Numbered from the stretch's first letter, positions 1-8,477 are shown. The stretch is 64,000 nt of DNA from Pseudomonas sp. RIT409 (GCF_003052515.2 NZ_QARE02000003.1:124001-188000); one strand, 5' to 3'. The notes: generated by a model not told the origin, from the letters alone. Numbers and translations are program-made.

Positions 1-303
1 GAGCTCGACGCGTTCGGCCAGAGCACGCAGCTCCGCGCCTTCCGTGGTGAGCATGTAACCCGAGCGCCGATGATCGAACAGGGCGATGCCTAATGTCTTC
101 TCGAGCTGCGTCACTCGGCGTGAAACAGTGGACACGTTGATCCCGAGCCTCTTGGCAGTGACGGCGCGATTGCCACACTCGCTGAGGGTCTTGATGATGC
201 GAAGATCGTCCCACGAAAGCTGGTTGACTGCCTCACTCAGGTCCCACTTGGCGTTGCCATGCGTACCCTGCCCCGACGACATACCTTTTGGTGATGATTT
301 CAC
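1..303 (-). CDS. LysR-family transcriptional regulator, N-terminal part (runs off window edge)
   Basis: About 101 codons of a LysR-type regulator are visible before the left edge. The winged helix-turn-helix is clear: AVTAKRLGINVSTVSRRVTQ followed by LEKTLGIALFDHRRSGYML, the usual LysR order of recognition helix then L-E-x-x-L-G-x-x-L-F. The effector-binding domain lies outside the window. A GTG start at 303 is chosen because GGAAGG sits 6 nt upstream; ATG at 282 is an alternative with a poorer ribosome site. The target genes cannot be inferred from what is visible. The family call is firm. Confidence 0.85.
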   Translation of the reverse strand, partial: MKSSPKGMSSGQGTHGNAKWDLSEAVNQLSWDDLRIIKTLSECGNRAVTAKRLGINVSTVSRRVTQLEKTLGIALFDHRRSGYMLTTEGAELRALAERVEL

Positions 304-449
304 GCCCGACCTTCCAGACCTCTAGTTAGCGCATCATACGAAAAGGCGTGCAGGAGAACCATTCTGAGGGGTGCAAGTACCGTTAGTGATTACTCGTGAG
401 AACTACCGGACGAATGACATGTTCTAGGATCGGATCGGTAATTCTTGAA

Positions 450-467
450 CCTCCTACAGATAGGAGG
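450..467 (+). promoter_or_regulatory. Hairpin sequestering the integrase ribosome-binding site
   Basis: CCTCCTA (450-456), loop CAGA, TAGGAGG (461-467) is a perfect 7 bp stem. Its 3' arm contains AGGAGG, the Shine-Dalgarno sequence, 7 nt before the integrase ATG at 475. In mRNA the stem would hide the ribosome site. It is fully conserved in the second copy, which suggests translational control of the recombinase. That role is inferred. Confidence 0.7.
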
Positions 468-474
468 CCTTGCT

Positions 475-1095
475 ATGAAAAATCTGAAATCAGCAAATAG
501 CTCACCGTGGAACAAGGGGAAGCTAGTCGGTCAAAAGTCGCCGCTGCGCTTGCGAGATATCTGGGGCATCCGTATCAGGCTGGAGCTTGCTGCGAGGATC
601 AGGGACCTTGCATTCTTCGATCTGGCGATCGATAGCAAGCTGCGCGCATGCGACTTGACCAAGCTGCGAGTTCGAGATGTCGCGCACGGAGCCCATGTGT
701 CATCACGTGCCATCGTAATGCAGCAAAAAACTCATCGACCTGTGCAGTTTGAAATCACAGTTCAAACCCGAGCTGCCCTCGAAGCGTGGTTGAATCACGC
801 CCGGTTGAAGAATGAAGACTTCCTTTTCCCTAGTCGCCAAAGCAACTCTGCACATTTATCGACCCGCCAATATTCGCGCATCGTGAAATCCTGGGTAGCA
901 TCCATCGCTCTTGATCCGGCGTCATATGGTACTCACTCAATGCGGCGGACCAAAGCATCATTGATTTATCGTCGGACCAAAAATATCAGGGCGGTACAGA
1001 TACTATTGGGGCACACCAAGCTGGAGAGCACCGTCAGGTACCTCGGCATTGAAGTAGACGATGCGCTGGAGATGGCAGAGCAAACAGAGGTATAA
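475..1095 (+). CDS. Minimal tyrosine recombinase/integrase (intact copy)
   Basis: A 206-residue tyrosine recombinase consisting essentially of the catalytic domain; the usual N-terminal core-binding domain is missing. All six catalytic residues can be placed: Arg in SKLRACDLTKL, Lys in QQKTHRPVQF, His and Arg in GTHSMRRTK, His in LLGHTKLEST and the nucleophile Tyr in TVRYLGIE. The start is ATG 475 with AGGAGG 7 nt upstream, inside the hairpin described separately. The gene converges on the small CxxC gene. Such short integrases are scattered through Pseudomonas genomes; what they recombine is not known to me. The second copy (29658-30282) is broken. Confidence 0.85.
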   Translation: MKNLKSANSSPWNKGKLVGQKSPLRLRDIWGIRIRLELAARIRDLAFFDLAIDSKLRACDLTKLRVRDVAHGAHVSSRAIVMQQKTHRPVQFEITVQTRAALEAWLNHARLKNEDFLFPSRQSNSAHLSTRQYSRIVKSWVASIALDPASYGTHSMRRTKASLIYRRTKNIRAVQILLGHTKLESTVRYLGIEVDDALEMAEQTEV

Positions 1096-1158
1096 ACAGA
1101 CAGGGACGGTGGCATTAATCGCCGCCGTCTTTGACAGGTCAGATGCTAGGACAAGCAT

Positions 1159-1367
1159 TCATCCTCTACAGCTATCCAGTATTTCGTGGAGCTCTATCCA
1201 GGGCAAACGCGAACTCTGGATGAGGGCACTCACAGTGCTCGGTGTGCGGAAAACGCCTGTTCCGCATCCATCAACCCCTGTCCTGCCAAACAACCACGGC
1301 AGACCAATTTACCGTCTGGAATTTGAAACCAAGCGCTCCACTGAAGCAACCTGCGCTCTGTGTCCAT
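1159..1367 (-). pseudogene. Small CxxC protein, frameshifted copy
   Basis: Remnant of the gene intact at 30346-30552. The first ~45 residues are conserved, including MDTE...LLQW and KLVCRGCLAGQ, from an ATG at 1367 preceded by GAGAGGA. Two extra bases in total then shift the frame, so translation stops at 1230 after AFSAHRAL, whereas the intact copy continues through a His/Cys-rich tail. The DNA similarity carries on to the equivalent stop at 1159. The function is unknown; see the intact copy. Confidence 0.6.
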
Positions 1368-1530
1368 GACTTGATCCTCTCGTTCCCGGAGCTTCTTCAA
1401 CATACCCTTTTGCAGCGGCGTGTAAATGCTCAATCGAGTAACTTCGTTTGAGAGTCTCGACAGACTGGCGGCCTACGGCCAAAAGCTGCCAGTCCTGCTC
1501 GTATCAGTTCTAAACGCCATGCAGCGGGAT

Positions 1531-1592
1531 GAAAAAAGCCCCGCCCCTACATTGAAGTTCTTGCGTGGAAGAACTCAATGAAGGGGCGAGGC
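1531..1592 (-). terminator. Rho-independent terminator of the minus-strand operon
   Basis: Read on the minus strand, GCCTCGCCCCT (1592-1582) pairs with AGGGGCGGGGC (1548-1538). Inner pairing of ATTGA and GTTCTT arms is followed by six T residues (1537-1532). It is a long GC-rich stem with a U-tract 86 bp after the stop of the MFS gene, so it probably ends the CoA-transferase/hydratase/MFS operon. Confidence 0.85.
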
Positions 1593-1677
1593 AAAAGGAG
1601 CATAACTGGAGGATGTCCCCACCAACCGCTCATGAGGAACAGATCGGCTGGTCAGTCGGGCTAACCAACCTTCGACT

Positions 1678-3000
1678 TCAGGCCTGGGCGCTGTGAGGTG
1701 TCTGCTGTTTGGCGACATCCTCGATATTCGCAACCGGCTTGGAGCCACGGATCAATGCCATCACGCACCAGGCGACGATATACGCAGCTCCGCACATTAC
1801 GAACAGGATGTTGTAGCCAGCATTGATGTTACCCAGCAGTTTGAAGTGATCAAGAATCACGCCAACCAGTAGGGGGAACAGTGTCGCACCGAGCGCACCG
1901 GCAAGGCCGCCGATTCCCACGACGGAACCCACCAACTGCTTGGGGAACATGTCGGATGGTGTTGTGAACAGGTTCGCAGACCAACCTTGATGAGCAGCCG
2001 CAGCCAGGCTCAACAAGCCCACCATGACCCACATGTTTTCGATCCACGGCGCGAACGCGATTGGCACAACCAGAAACGCCAGGCCCAACATAGTCGTTTG
2101 TCGGGCCTTGGAGACCGCCCAGCCCCGCGCGATCAGCCTGGAAGAAATCCAACCGCCGCCAATGCTGCCAATTGAGGTCGATGTGTAGACGATCACAAGG
2201 GGGAGACCCAAGCTTTTCAGATCAAGCCCGAAACGCGCGTTGAAGTAAGACGGCAGCCAAAACAGCATGAACCACCAAATTGGATCAGTCAGGAGTTTGC
2301 CGCTAAAAAATGTCCAGGTTGCCCGCAGCTTGAGCAGCGACAACCAGCTCACCGATACCTTTTCTGACGCGCCGTCATCTTGGCCTTCATCAATGTAGCT
2401 GCGCTCCTCCTGGGAGAGCTTCGCGTGTCTGGCCGGAACCTGATACATCAGATACCAGAAAATTAGCCATACAAAACCAGTGAGGCCTGTGATGAAGAAC
2501 GCGGACTTCCAGCCATAAGAGGCGGCGAGCCATGGTACGACGGCTGGAGCGGCCACAGCGCCAATGCTAGTGCCCGCCGTCAGGATGCCTACGGCAAGAG
2601 CTTGCTCCTTGCGTGGGAACCATTCGGAGACACTTTTCACAGCACAGGGGAAGCTGCCGGATTCCGAGATGCCGAGCAAGGCGCGCACCATCGCGAATTC
2701 CAGGGCCCCTTTCACGAAAGCGTGGCCGCAAGCAGCGATGCTCCAGACGACGACACAGAGGCCGTAGCCGATCTTCACGCCTACCTTGTCGACAAAGCGA
2801 CCAGACAGCAGCATGCCGACTGCATAGAAGGATGTGAATACAACAACGATGTAGCTGTAGTCCGTTTCAGACCAACCGAACTCAGTGCTCAGTAAAGGCT
2901 TCAGGATTCCCAGAACCTGGCGATCCAGATAGTTGATGGTGGTTGCAAAGAACAAAAGCGCGCAGATACGCCACCGATAGTTGGTGCGAACGCTATTCAT
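1678..3000 (-). CDS. MFS transporter, ACS (anion:cation symporter) type
   Basis: Twelve-helix major facilitator carrier of 440 residues, resembling the hexuronate/glucarate/phthalate (ACS) branch. It has NYLDRQVLG at the end of helix 1, the loop 2-3 motif GRFVDKVGVKIG, and RALLGISESGSFPCAVKSVS followed by EWFPRKEQA, an ACS hallmark. It should import an organic acid across the inner membrane. The start is ATG 3000 with AGAGGT upstream rather than a codon 14 residues earlier. It is the last gene of a minus-strand operon after the CoA-transferase and enoyl-CoA hydratase, so the substrate is probably the acid that those enzymes activate. The substrate is not readable from the sequence. Confidence 0.85.
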   Translation of the reverse strand: MNSVRTNYRWRICALLFFATTINYLDRQVLGILKPLLSTEFGWSETDYSYIVVVFTSFYAVGMLLSGRFVDKVGVKIGYGLCVVVWSIAACGHAFVKGALEFAMVRALLGISESGSFPCAVKSVSEWFPRKEQALAVGILTAGTSIGAVAAPAVVPWLAASYGWKSAFFITGLTGFVWLIFWYLMYQVPARHAKLSQEERSYIDEGQDDGASEKVSVSWLSLLKLRATWTFFSGKLLTDPIWWFMLFWLPSYFNARFGLDLKSLGLPLVIVYTSTSIGSIGGGWISSRLIARGWAVSKARQTTMLGLAFLVVPIAFAPWIENMWVMVGLLSLAAAAHQGWSANLFTTPSDMFPKQLVGSVVGIGGLAGALGATLFPLLVGVILDHFKLLGNINAGYNILFVMCGAAYIVAWCVMALIRGSKPVANIEDVAKQQTPHSAQA

Positions 3001-3045
3001 GACTTGACCTCTATTATTTTTTTGACGGTGTATGGCAGTCATTCA

Positions 3046-3068
3046 CTGATCAGTAAAACACTGATCAG
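3046..3068. promoter_or_regulatory. Intercistronic hairpin
   Basis: CTGATCAGT, loop AAAAC, ACTGATCAG forms a perfect 9 bp stem overlapping the stop codon of the enoyl-CoA hydratase gene, 46 bp before the MFS start. There is no U-tract. It could stabilise the upstream message or set expression ratios within the operon; this role is inferred. Confidence 0.5.
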
Positions 3069-3844
3069 CTTCGGTCACTGAAAATGGCTGGACGTTTCTC
3101 CCGAAACGCACGAACCCCCTCAACCGCATCGGATGTCGCTTTGCAGACGGACGCGGCAAACTCGTGGCTGAGTTCAGCATCGCCTCCGTCAGCGATCCTC
3201 AGGAGCCGCTTTCCAATGGACTGTGCGACCGGCGAACGGGATTTCAGCGTCTGGCAGGCCTGATGAACCACCTCCTCCAGTGCCTCCGGAGCTACCGCTG
3301 CATTCACCAAACCCCAGTCAACTGCGCGCTGAGCATCAATAGGTGTTCCCAGCAGCACCAACTCACGGGAGCGTGTTGGGCCGACCAGATCGTTGAGACG
3401 TTTGCAGCCCATCCAACCAGGAATGGCACCTACGGCAGCTTCTGGAAAACCTAACGAGGCAGTGGTGGCCGCGTAGCGAAGATCACAGGCCAGAGCCAGC
3501 TCGAAACCGCCACCCAGTGCAGATGCCGACAAGACTGCCACCGTTGGGATGTCCAACTCATCCAGGCGTCTGAACACGCGGTTGCCGGTGCGGATCCATT
3601 GACTACCCATCCGCTCGGGATCGATGTCGCCCCATTCATTGATATCGGCACCGCTGCAAAAGAAGCGAGGACTGGTCGACCGAATGGTCAACACCCTGAC
3701 TGCTGGGCTGTGCTCGATCTCTTCAAGAGCCCGGTCGATAGTGCGTAGCATCTCGGTCGTCAGCGCGTTATGGCGCGAGACCCGGTTTAACGAGATGGTC
3801 GCGATGCCATCTTCGACGCGAAAGGTAACGTCATCGCTATACAT
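3065..3844 (-). CDS. Enoyl-CoA hydratase/isomerase (crotonase family)
   Basis: A 259-residue crotonase-fold protein acting on an acyl-CoA. The first oxyanion-hole loop is FFCSGADINEW and the second is SALGGGFELALACDLRYA. Both acid/base glutamates of true hydratases are present, in GGGFE and in FPEAAVGAIPG. The start ATG 3844 has AAGGA 5 nt upstream. It lies 48 bp after the CoA-transferase and before the MFS carrier on the same strand, so it probably hydrates the unsaturated acyl-CoA made by the transferase. The exact substrate is unknown; crotonase members also include isomerases and hydrolases. Confidence 0.9.
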   Translation of the reverse strand: MYSDDVTFRVEDGIATISLNRVSRHNALTTEMLRTIDRALEEIEHSPAVRVLTIRSTSPRFFCSGADINEWGDIDPERMGSQWIRTGNRVFRRLDELDIPTVAVLSASALGGGFELALACDLRYAATTASLGFPEAAVGAIPGWMGCKRLNDLVGPTRSRELVLLGTPIDAQRAVDWGLVNAAVAPEALEEVVHQACQTLKSRSPVAQSIGKRLLRIADGGDAELSHEFAASVCKATSDAVEGVRAFREKRPAIFSDRS

Positions 3845-3892
3845 GATGCGATCCTTATTATTGTTAAGTTGGAACAGCGTGTGTGGTTTAAC

Positions 3893-5413
3893 TCAGGGTG
3901 TGACGGGCTCCGGCTTACGGGCAGCGTGCATCTCGGAAAGGACCGGAGCGAACTCCATTCGAGACAAAATATCTTTATGAAGCTCAACGCCCGGAGCGAC
4001 TTCAATCAGCGCAACGCCGTTGGACGTCAACTTGAAAACAGCACGCTCGGTAACGTAGAAAACTTCTTTTCCATCGGCGAGCGCCTGCTTACCACTGAAG
4101 GTGATGTGACGGACTTTCTCTACGAGTTTCGGGATGGAGCCAGGAGACAGGATTTCGATACCTTCATCCTTCGGCGCGACGTTGAGGCCTTTCGCTTCGA
4201 ACGCACCGCAGAACACGATTTTTTTGGCACCTTGGGTGATGTCCATGAAACCGCCAGGGCCGACGACACGACTGCCCAGTTGGGAGACATTGACGTTGCC
4301 TTCCTTGTCGAGTTCGCCCATTCCCAAGAAGCTGACGTCGATACCACCACCGCTGTAGAAATCGAACTGATCGACGCTCGAAATAATTGCGCTCGCATTG
4401 CGGGCGGTGCCGAACATGGCGCCATCGAGCATGTCACCATTATGAATACCTTGCTCTACAGATCCCCAATACTCATGGCTCCGCCCTTGAGCGGCCAGCA
4501 GCGCAGGGATAGCGCCGGGGAATCCGAAGCCGAAATTCACTGACTGATTGATGCCCAACTCTTTTGCAGCCCGCTTGGCCACGATCAGCCGCATTGGGTC
4601 TATAGGTGCGTCTTCAGCTTTAACGTCCGCTCGCGCCTCACCACTGAGGGTCGGATCGTACTCGCTGATTGCACACTGGCGTTGATGAGAAACTTCCACC
4701 GTAGAGTCCACAAGGACGCCAGGAACGCGCACCTGACGCGGCGGGAATGGCTTAGCGGCTTTGCGCTTTACTTGAGCAATAACCTTACCGCCACTGTTAT
4801 GGGCGGCGAGGCAAACAGAATAGAGGTCGAGATCCGCAGGCTCATGCCGGACGGTAAGGTTGCCCTGATCGTCTGCTTCCGAGGCCAGCACAAAGGCATA
4901 GTCGATTTTGATGGGTTTGAACCGCAGATACTCCTGTCCGTCGATGGTCAGGACTTCAACGAGATCTTCGGTAGAAATGCTGTTCAGTTTGCCGCCGTTG
5001 ACGCGCGGATCCACGAATGTGCCGAGTCCTACTCGCGTGATCACGCCCGGACGGCCTGCTCCGATTTCACGAAGCAAGGTGGCGATCACACCGCCAGGAA
5101 AGCTGTAGGCTTCAATTTCTTCGCTGGCTGCCAGACGCTGCATCTCAGGTGACCAGACCCAGTGCCCACCAATGACCCGCTTGACCATCCCGGCGTGAGC
5201 CAGGCGACCAAGCCCACTGCCGTTTCCGTCACCAATGCCCAAGGCATGCACGACGGTGAGGTTACGTGGATGACCTGTTTTCAGAAAGCGACGCTCGAGC
5301 GCCTGCAACAACTCATCAGGTTCCAGCAATCCACCGCCTGAGCCTGTCAGCGTCAGGGTTGCGTTGTCTTCGATTGCAGAGACCGCTAGGTCGGCATTGA
5401 TCCACTTTTTCAC
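3893..5413 (-). CDS. Acyl-CoA:acetate/3-ketoacid CoA-transferase (fused alpha-beta, family I)
   Basis: A 506-residue family I CoA-transferase with both subunits fused, as in YdiF-type enzymes. The N-terminal half has the glycine-rich GSGGGLLEP loop. The C-terminal half carries the catalytic glutamate in YWGSVEQGIHNGD, and there is GGGIDVSFLGMGELD further on. It moves CoA from a donor such as acetyl-CoA or succinyl-CoA to a carboxylic acid. The start is GTG 5413, with GGAGG 5 nt upstream; a longer TTG start at 5431 would put the ribosome site inside the gene. It leads a minus-strand operon, divergent from the TetR gene, with an operator-like palindrome at 5447-5473. Confidence 0.9.
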   Translation of the reverse strand: MKKWINADLAVSAIEDNATLTLTGSGGGLLEPDELLQALERRFLKTGHPRNLTVVHALGIGDGNGSGLGRLAHAGMVKRVIGGHWVWSPEMQRLAASEEIEAYSFPGGVIATLLREIGAGRPGVITRVGLGTFVDPRVNGGKLNSISTEDLVEVLTIDGQEYLRFKPIKIDYAFVLASEADDQGNLTVRHEPADLDLYSVCLAAHNSGGKVIAQVKRKAAKPFPPRQVRVPGVLVDSTVEVSHQRQCAISEYDPTLSGEARADVKAEDAPIDPMRLIVAKRAAKELGINQSVNFGFGFPGAIPALLAAQGRSHEYWGSVEQGIHNGDMLDGAMFGTARNASAIISSVDQFDFYSGGGIDVSFLGMGELDKEGNVNVSQLGSRVVGPGGFMDITQGAKKIVFCGAFEAKGLNVAPKDEGIEILSPGSIPKLVEKVRHITFSGKQALADGKEVFYVTERAVFKLTSNGVALIEVAPGVELHKDILSRMEFAPVLSEMHAARKPEPVTP

Positions 5414-5446
5414 AGGACCTCCGATTTGCAATAATTATTTTTTAGG

Positions 5447-5473
5447 ACCGAACCAGTTCGTTACTTAAACAAA
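5447..5473 (+). promoter_or_regulatory. Probable TetR operator, site 1
   Basis: ACCGAACCAGTTCGTTACTT and the following bases to 5473. The core CGAAC-CA-GTTCG is a perfect inverted repeat. The block matches 6432-6458 at about 23 of 27 positions. It lies 34 bp upstream of the CoA-transferase start in the tetR divergent promoter region. TetR ownership is inferred from position. Confidence 0.65.
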
Positions 5474-5642
5474 TGCTTTCACATGTCCTCCGTCTTTGCA
5501 AGGGGAGCTGGATGATGACGATGAGCGGCAACCACTCTCCCTCAAGAAGTAACGGTTTGGTGTGATAGCTGAGCCCCAATCGCTCGGACAGTGGTGTACA
5601 GTGGTCACTCGATTGAAATGAGAAATCGCTGAGGATCGTGCG

Positions 5643-6323
5643 ATGCCTGATGTTGCAGCACCCGAAAACAACACAAAACTGGACGCACCAGCACGGCAGC
5701 AAAAGCGGCACCGGAATCCTGAAAAAACTCAGGCAATGATTCTGGCTGCTGCGAAAAAAGTGTTCGCACGTGTAGGGCTTGGTGGTGCAAGAATTGAAGC
5801 CATTGCCGAGGAGGCGGGCGTCAACAAACGCATGATTTATGAGTATTTCGAGAGCAAGGATCAGTTGTTCCTACGGGTGCTGGAAGCGGCCTGGACGGAT
5901 ATCCGGACAGCAGAGGCAAAGCTGAACCTCGATTCGCTACCACCTGTAGATGCCATCCGTACACTGCTGACCTTCACCTGGGATTACTACCTGAAAAATC
6001 CCGAATTCATATCACTGGTCAACAGCGAAAACCTGCATCGGGCTCGCCATATCAAGGAGTCTGAGCTATTCACCCAGCTGCACACTGGATTCGTTGGCAT
6101 GGTTGAACGCATCCTCAACCGAGGTGTTGCATCAGGTGACTTCCGACCAGGTGTAGATCCACGTCAGCTCCATCTGACACTGGCCGCTATCGGGTTTTAC
6201 TACCTCAACAACCGGTTCACCGGGGAAGTGATTTTCGGCTTCGACTTCACCAGCAAAGAAGCGCTGAAAGCTCGTCTCGAATTCAATATCGAGACCATCA
6301 TGGGCATCTTGCGCCCAGTCTAA
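5643..6323 (+). CDS. TetR/AcrR-family transcriptional regulator
   Basis: A 226-residue TetR-type repressor. The HTH lies at about residues 28-72: ILAAAKKVFARVGLGGARIE, then EEAGVNKRMIYEYFESKDQL, the standard TetR helix 2-3 pattern. The C-terminal ligand domain is helical and contains HRARHIKESELF, as in TetR regulators of acid or acyl-CoA catabolism. It is divergent from the CoA-transferase operon and upstream of the SDR operon. Both have the same 27 bp palindromic site, so it probably represses both until a pathway acid or acyl-CoA is bound. A hairpin at 6353-6373 follows the stop codon. Confidence 0.9.
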   Translation: MPDVAAPENNTKLDAPARQQKRHRNPEKTQAMILAAAKKVFARVGLGGARIEAIAEEAGVNKRMIYEYFESKDQLFLRVLEAAWTDIRTAEAKLNLDSLPPVDAIRTLLTFTWDYYLKNPEFISLVNSENLHRARHIKESELFTQLHTGFVGMVERILNRGVASGDFRPGVDPRQLHLTLAAIGFYYLNNRFTGEVIFGFDFTSKEALKARLEFNIETIMGILRPV

Positions 6324-6352
6324 ACCGCACTATTCCGCCCCTTCCCCAAGCA

Positions 6353-6377
6353 ACGCAGCCTACATGGCTGCGTGCTG
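6353..6377 (+). terminator. Probable terminator of the tetR gene
   Basis: ACGCAGCC, loop TACAT, GGCTGCGT makes a perfect 8 bp stem, followed by GCTGCGTTTT. It lies 30 bp after the tetR stop and before the SDR promoter. The U-tract is short and displaced, so efficiency is uncertain. Confidence 0.5.
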
Positions 6378-6431
6378 CGTTTTGCCGTCTGGCTATTGGT
6401 CATTGACACCTTGCTGATCGCCAGATTAAAT

Positions 6432-6458
6432 ACCGAACCGTATCGTTACTTAAATAAA
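6432..6458 (+). promoter_or_regulatory. Probable TetR operator, site 2
   Basis: ACCGAACCGTATCGTTACTT and the next seven bases repeat the site at 5447-5473 almost exactly, differing at three positions in the centre and one near the end. It lies 66 bp before the SDR ATG. Two copies in front of two operons on opposite strands around one tetR gene argue for a shared local regulon. Confidence 0.65.
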
Positions 6459-6523
6459 AACAAGAGTCTCTGGCGATGCGAGCCGTTACGGCGGCAGCTT
6501 CCAGAGCGCAAGGAGGATCAGAG

Positions 6524-7297
6524 ATGGGCCGTCCAGTAGCACTCGTGACCGGCGCTCGAAGAGGCATCGGTAAAGCCATCGCCCTGGAGCTGGCGAAGGC
6601 CGGTTTCGACATCGCGGTGAATGACGTCCAGGCATCTACAGAACTCGACGACGTTGTCGTGATGTTGCGAGACCTCGGCGTAAAGGCGATTCCCTCCATT
6701 GCGGATCTGAGCAACATCGACAGCCATGATCAATGGCTAGCGACTGTCGAAAAAGAACTCGGCGCGTTGGACTGCCTTGTCAACAATGCCGGTGTTTCGG
6801 TTATGTCGCGCGGTGACCTGCTGGATGTCACACCAGAAAGCTACGACCGCTGCTTGCACATCAATACCCGTGGCACTTTTTTCCTCATGCAGGCGTTTGC
6901 CAAGGCAGCATTGAAACGCGATAGCGACCCCAACGCTCATCCTCGCTCAATCATCACCATAACGTCCTCAAATGCCGTTGCAGCATCTCCTGCGCGCAGT
7001 GAGTACTGCGTCTCCAAAGCCGGGTTATCGATGGCCACTACTCTGTTCTCGCTCAGGTTGGCGGAGGAAGGGATCAGTGTTTACGAAGTCCAGCCTGGCT
7101 TCATCGAGACGGAAATGACGGCGCCATCCAAGTCGCGCTACGACGCATTGATGGCAGGCGGGCTCACGGCAATCCAGCGTTGGGGCCGCCCTGAAGATGT
7201 GGCCGTGGCTGTCCGTAGTCTGGCGACCGGATCCCTTCCCTACAGCGTCGGTCAAGCCATCCGTGTGGATGGTGGCCTCCTCGTCAACAAGTACTGA
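6524..7297 (+). CDS. Short-chain dehydrogenase/reductase (FabG-like)
   Basis: A 257-residue classical SDR oxidising or reducing an alcohol/ketone with NAD(P). The cofactor motif TGARRGIG is at about residues 11-18 and NNAG follows near 90. The catalytic Ser is in TITSSNAV and the YxxxK pair in YCVSKAG. The C-terminal IRVDGG motif is intact. The start ATG 6524 has AAGGAGG 7 nt upstream; an earlier in-frame start would add 16 unconserved residues. It is first in an operon with the DUF993 protein (8 bp gap) and the isomerase (5 bp gap), preceded by the second TetR-like operator. Confidence 0.88.
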   Translation: MGRPVALVTGARRGIGKAIALELAKAGFDIAVNDVQASTELDDVVVMLRDLGVKAIPSIADLSNIDSHDQWLATVEKELGALDCLVNNAGVSVMSRGDLLDVTPESYDRCLHINTRGTFFLMQAFAKAALKRDSDPNAHPRSIITITSSNAVAASPARSEYCVSKAGLSMATTLFSLRLAEEGISVYEVQPGFIETEMTAPSKSRYDALMAGGLTAIQRWGRPEDVAVAVRSLATGSLPYSVGQAIRVDGGLLVNKY

Positions 7298-7305
7298 GAA
7301 CGATC

Positions 7306-8472
7306 ATGCCTGCTATCAAACTTCCATCTCTTAACGGCTCCGTCGAAAACTACCAACTGCGCGGCACTCCTATACCCGTAGTAAAACCCACCCAGCCATT
7401 CTCCCGGATCGTCTACTCGGCAGCGCACGTTGTGGCCAATCCCCTAGCAGCTGGTGAGCTGAATCAACCAGCCGCTATCGACTGGCAGCGAACTATGGAA
7501 TATCGCCGCTACCTGCTTGAGCAAGGTCTGGGCATCGCTGAAGCCATGGACACCGCGCAGCGTGGAATGGGTTTAGCTTGGGCAAATGCGCTGGAACTGG
7601 TTTCCCGCACAATGCAGGAAACAAGCGATATTCCAGACGCTCTGATCGCTTCCGGATGCGGCACGGATCACTTGGGTCCGAATGAAGCTCAGTCGTGCGA
7701 CGATGTAATCCGCGCCTACGCCATGCAGATCGAAGCGATCCAGAAGACGGGAAGCCGCATCATTCTGATGGCCAGCCGTGCTTTGGTCAAAGTCGCTAAA
7801 TCCTCCAGCGACTATGAGCGCGTCTATCGCGAAGTATTGGCCATGTGTGATCAGCCGGTCATCCTGCACTGGCTGGGCGAAGCTTTCGATCCGGAATTGG
7901 CCGGATACTGGGGGGCACCTGACTACCGTGAGGCTTCTGCGGTCTGCCTGGATATCATTGGTGCTAACGAATCCAGGGTAGATGGCATCAAGATTTCGCT
8001 GCTGGATGAGCAGAAAGAAATCGAGTTTCGTCGCAGGCTTCCAGCCTCGGTGAAGATGTACACGGGTGATGACTTCAACTACCCCACGCTGATCAAGGGC
8101 GATGAAGTTGGCTTCTCGCACGCGTTATTGGGCATTTTCGACGCAATCGCCCCTGCCGCATCCCAAGCGTTGGCGGCACTGAGCAGCGGCAATACTGACC
8201 GCTTCCATTCGCTGCTTGACCCAACCGTAGCCTTGTCCCGGCATATCTTCCGTGCCCCGACTCAGTACTACAAAACAGGGGTGGTGTTCCTGGCCTACTT
8301 GAACGGTTTCCAGGATCACTTCTTTATGCTGGCTGGGCATCATGGTATGCGGCCTCCTGCCTATCTGGCCGAAGTGCTGCGCCTTGCTGATCAGAGTGGC
8401 CTGCTACGCGATCCGGACGACGCCGTACGTCGCGCTCAACGCGTCATGTTCAGCTATGGCGTCAGCGAGTAA
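7306..8472 (+). CDS. DUF993 / dihydrodipicolinate-synthase-like TIM-barrel protein
   Basis: A 388-residue protein I place in the DUF993 group, annotated as dihydrodipicolinate-synthase family. The pattern fits an (alpha/beta)8 lyase/aldolase: HWLGEAFDPELAGYWG in the middle, then DGIKISLLDEQKE, whose lysine is the best candidate for a Schiff base, and KMYTGDDFNYPTLIKGDE. It is cotranscribed between an SDR and a sugar isomerase, which suggests cleavage or dehydration of a sugar-acid-like compound. No biochemical function for DUF993 is known to me. The ribosome site (GAGAACG) is weak, fitting translational coupling to the SDR. Confidence 0.75.
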   Translation: MPAIKLPSLNGSVENYQLRGTPIPVVKPTQPFSRIVYSAAHVVANPLAAGELNQPAAIDWQRTMEYRRYLLEQGLGIAEAMDTAQRGMGLAWANALELVSRTMQETSDIPDALIASGCGTDHLGPNEAQSCDDVIRAYAMQIEAIQKTGSRIILMASRALVKVAKSSSDYERVYREVLAMCDQPVILHWLGEAFDPELAGYWGAPDYREASAVCLDIIGANESRVDGIKISLLDEQKEIEFRRRLPASVKMYTGDDFNYPTLIKGDEVGFSHALLGIFDAIAPAASQALAALSSGNTDRFHSLLDPTVALSRHIFRAPTQYYKTGVVFLAYLNGFQDHFFMLAGHHGMRPPAYLAEVLRLADQSGLLRDPDDAVRRAQRVMFSYGVSE

Positions 8473-8477
8473 CCGCC

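Larger units (their letters stand above)
416..1490. repeat. Direct repeat copy 1: minimal-integrase module
   Basis: This ~1.05 kb block recurs in the same orientation at 29608-30675. Similarity begins at the TTCTAGGATC element upstream of the integrase, spans the whole integrase gene, and continues through the convergent small CxxC gene to the GGCGGCCTACGGCCA-like end. By eye about nine bases in ten agree in the integrase part and fewer downstream, so the copies are old or were acquired separately. In this copy the integrase is intact and the small gene is frameshifted. Exact ends are approximate. Confidence 0.85.

Noticed and set aside
3869..4543. Long plus-strand frame (about 225 codons) opposite the CoA-transferase
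   Set aside because: Antisense shadow of a well-supported gene with no ribosome site or family resemblance.
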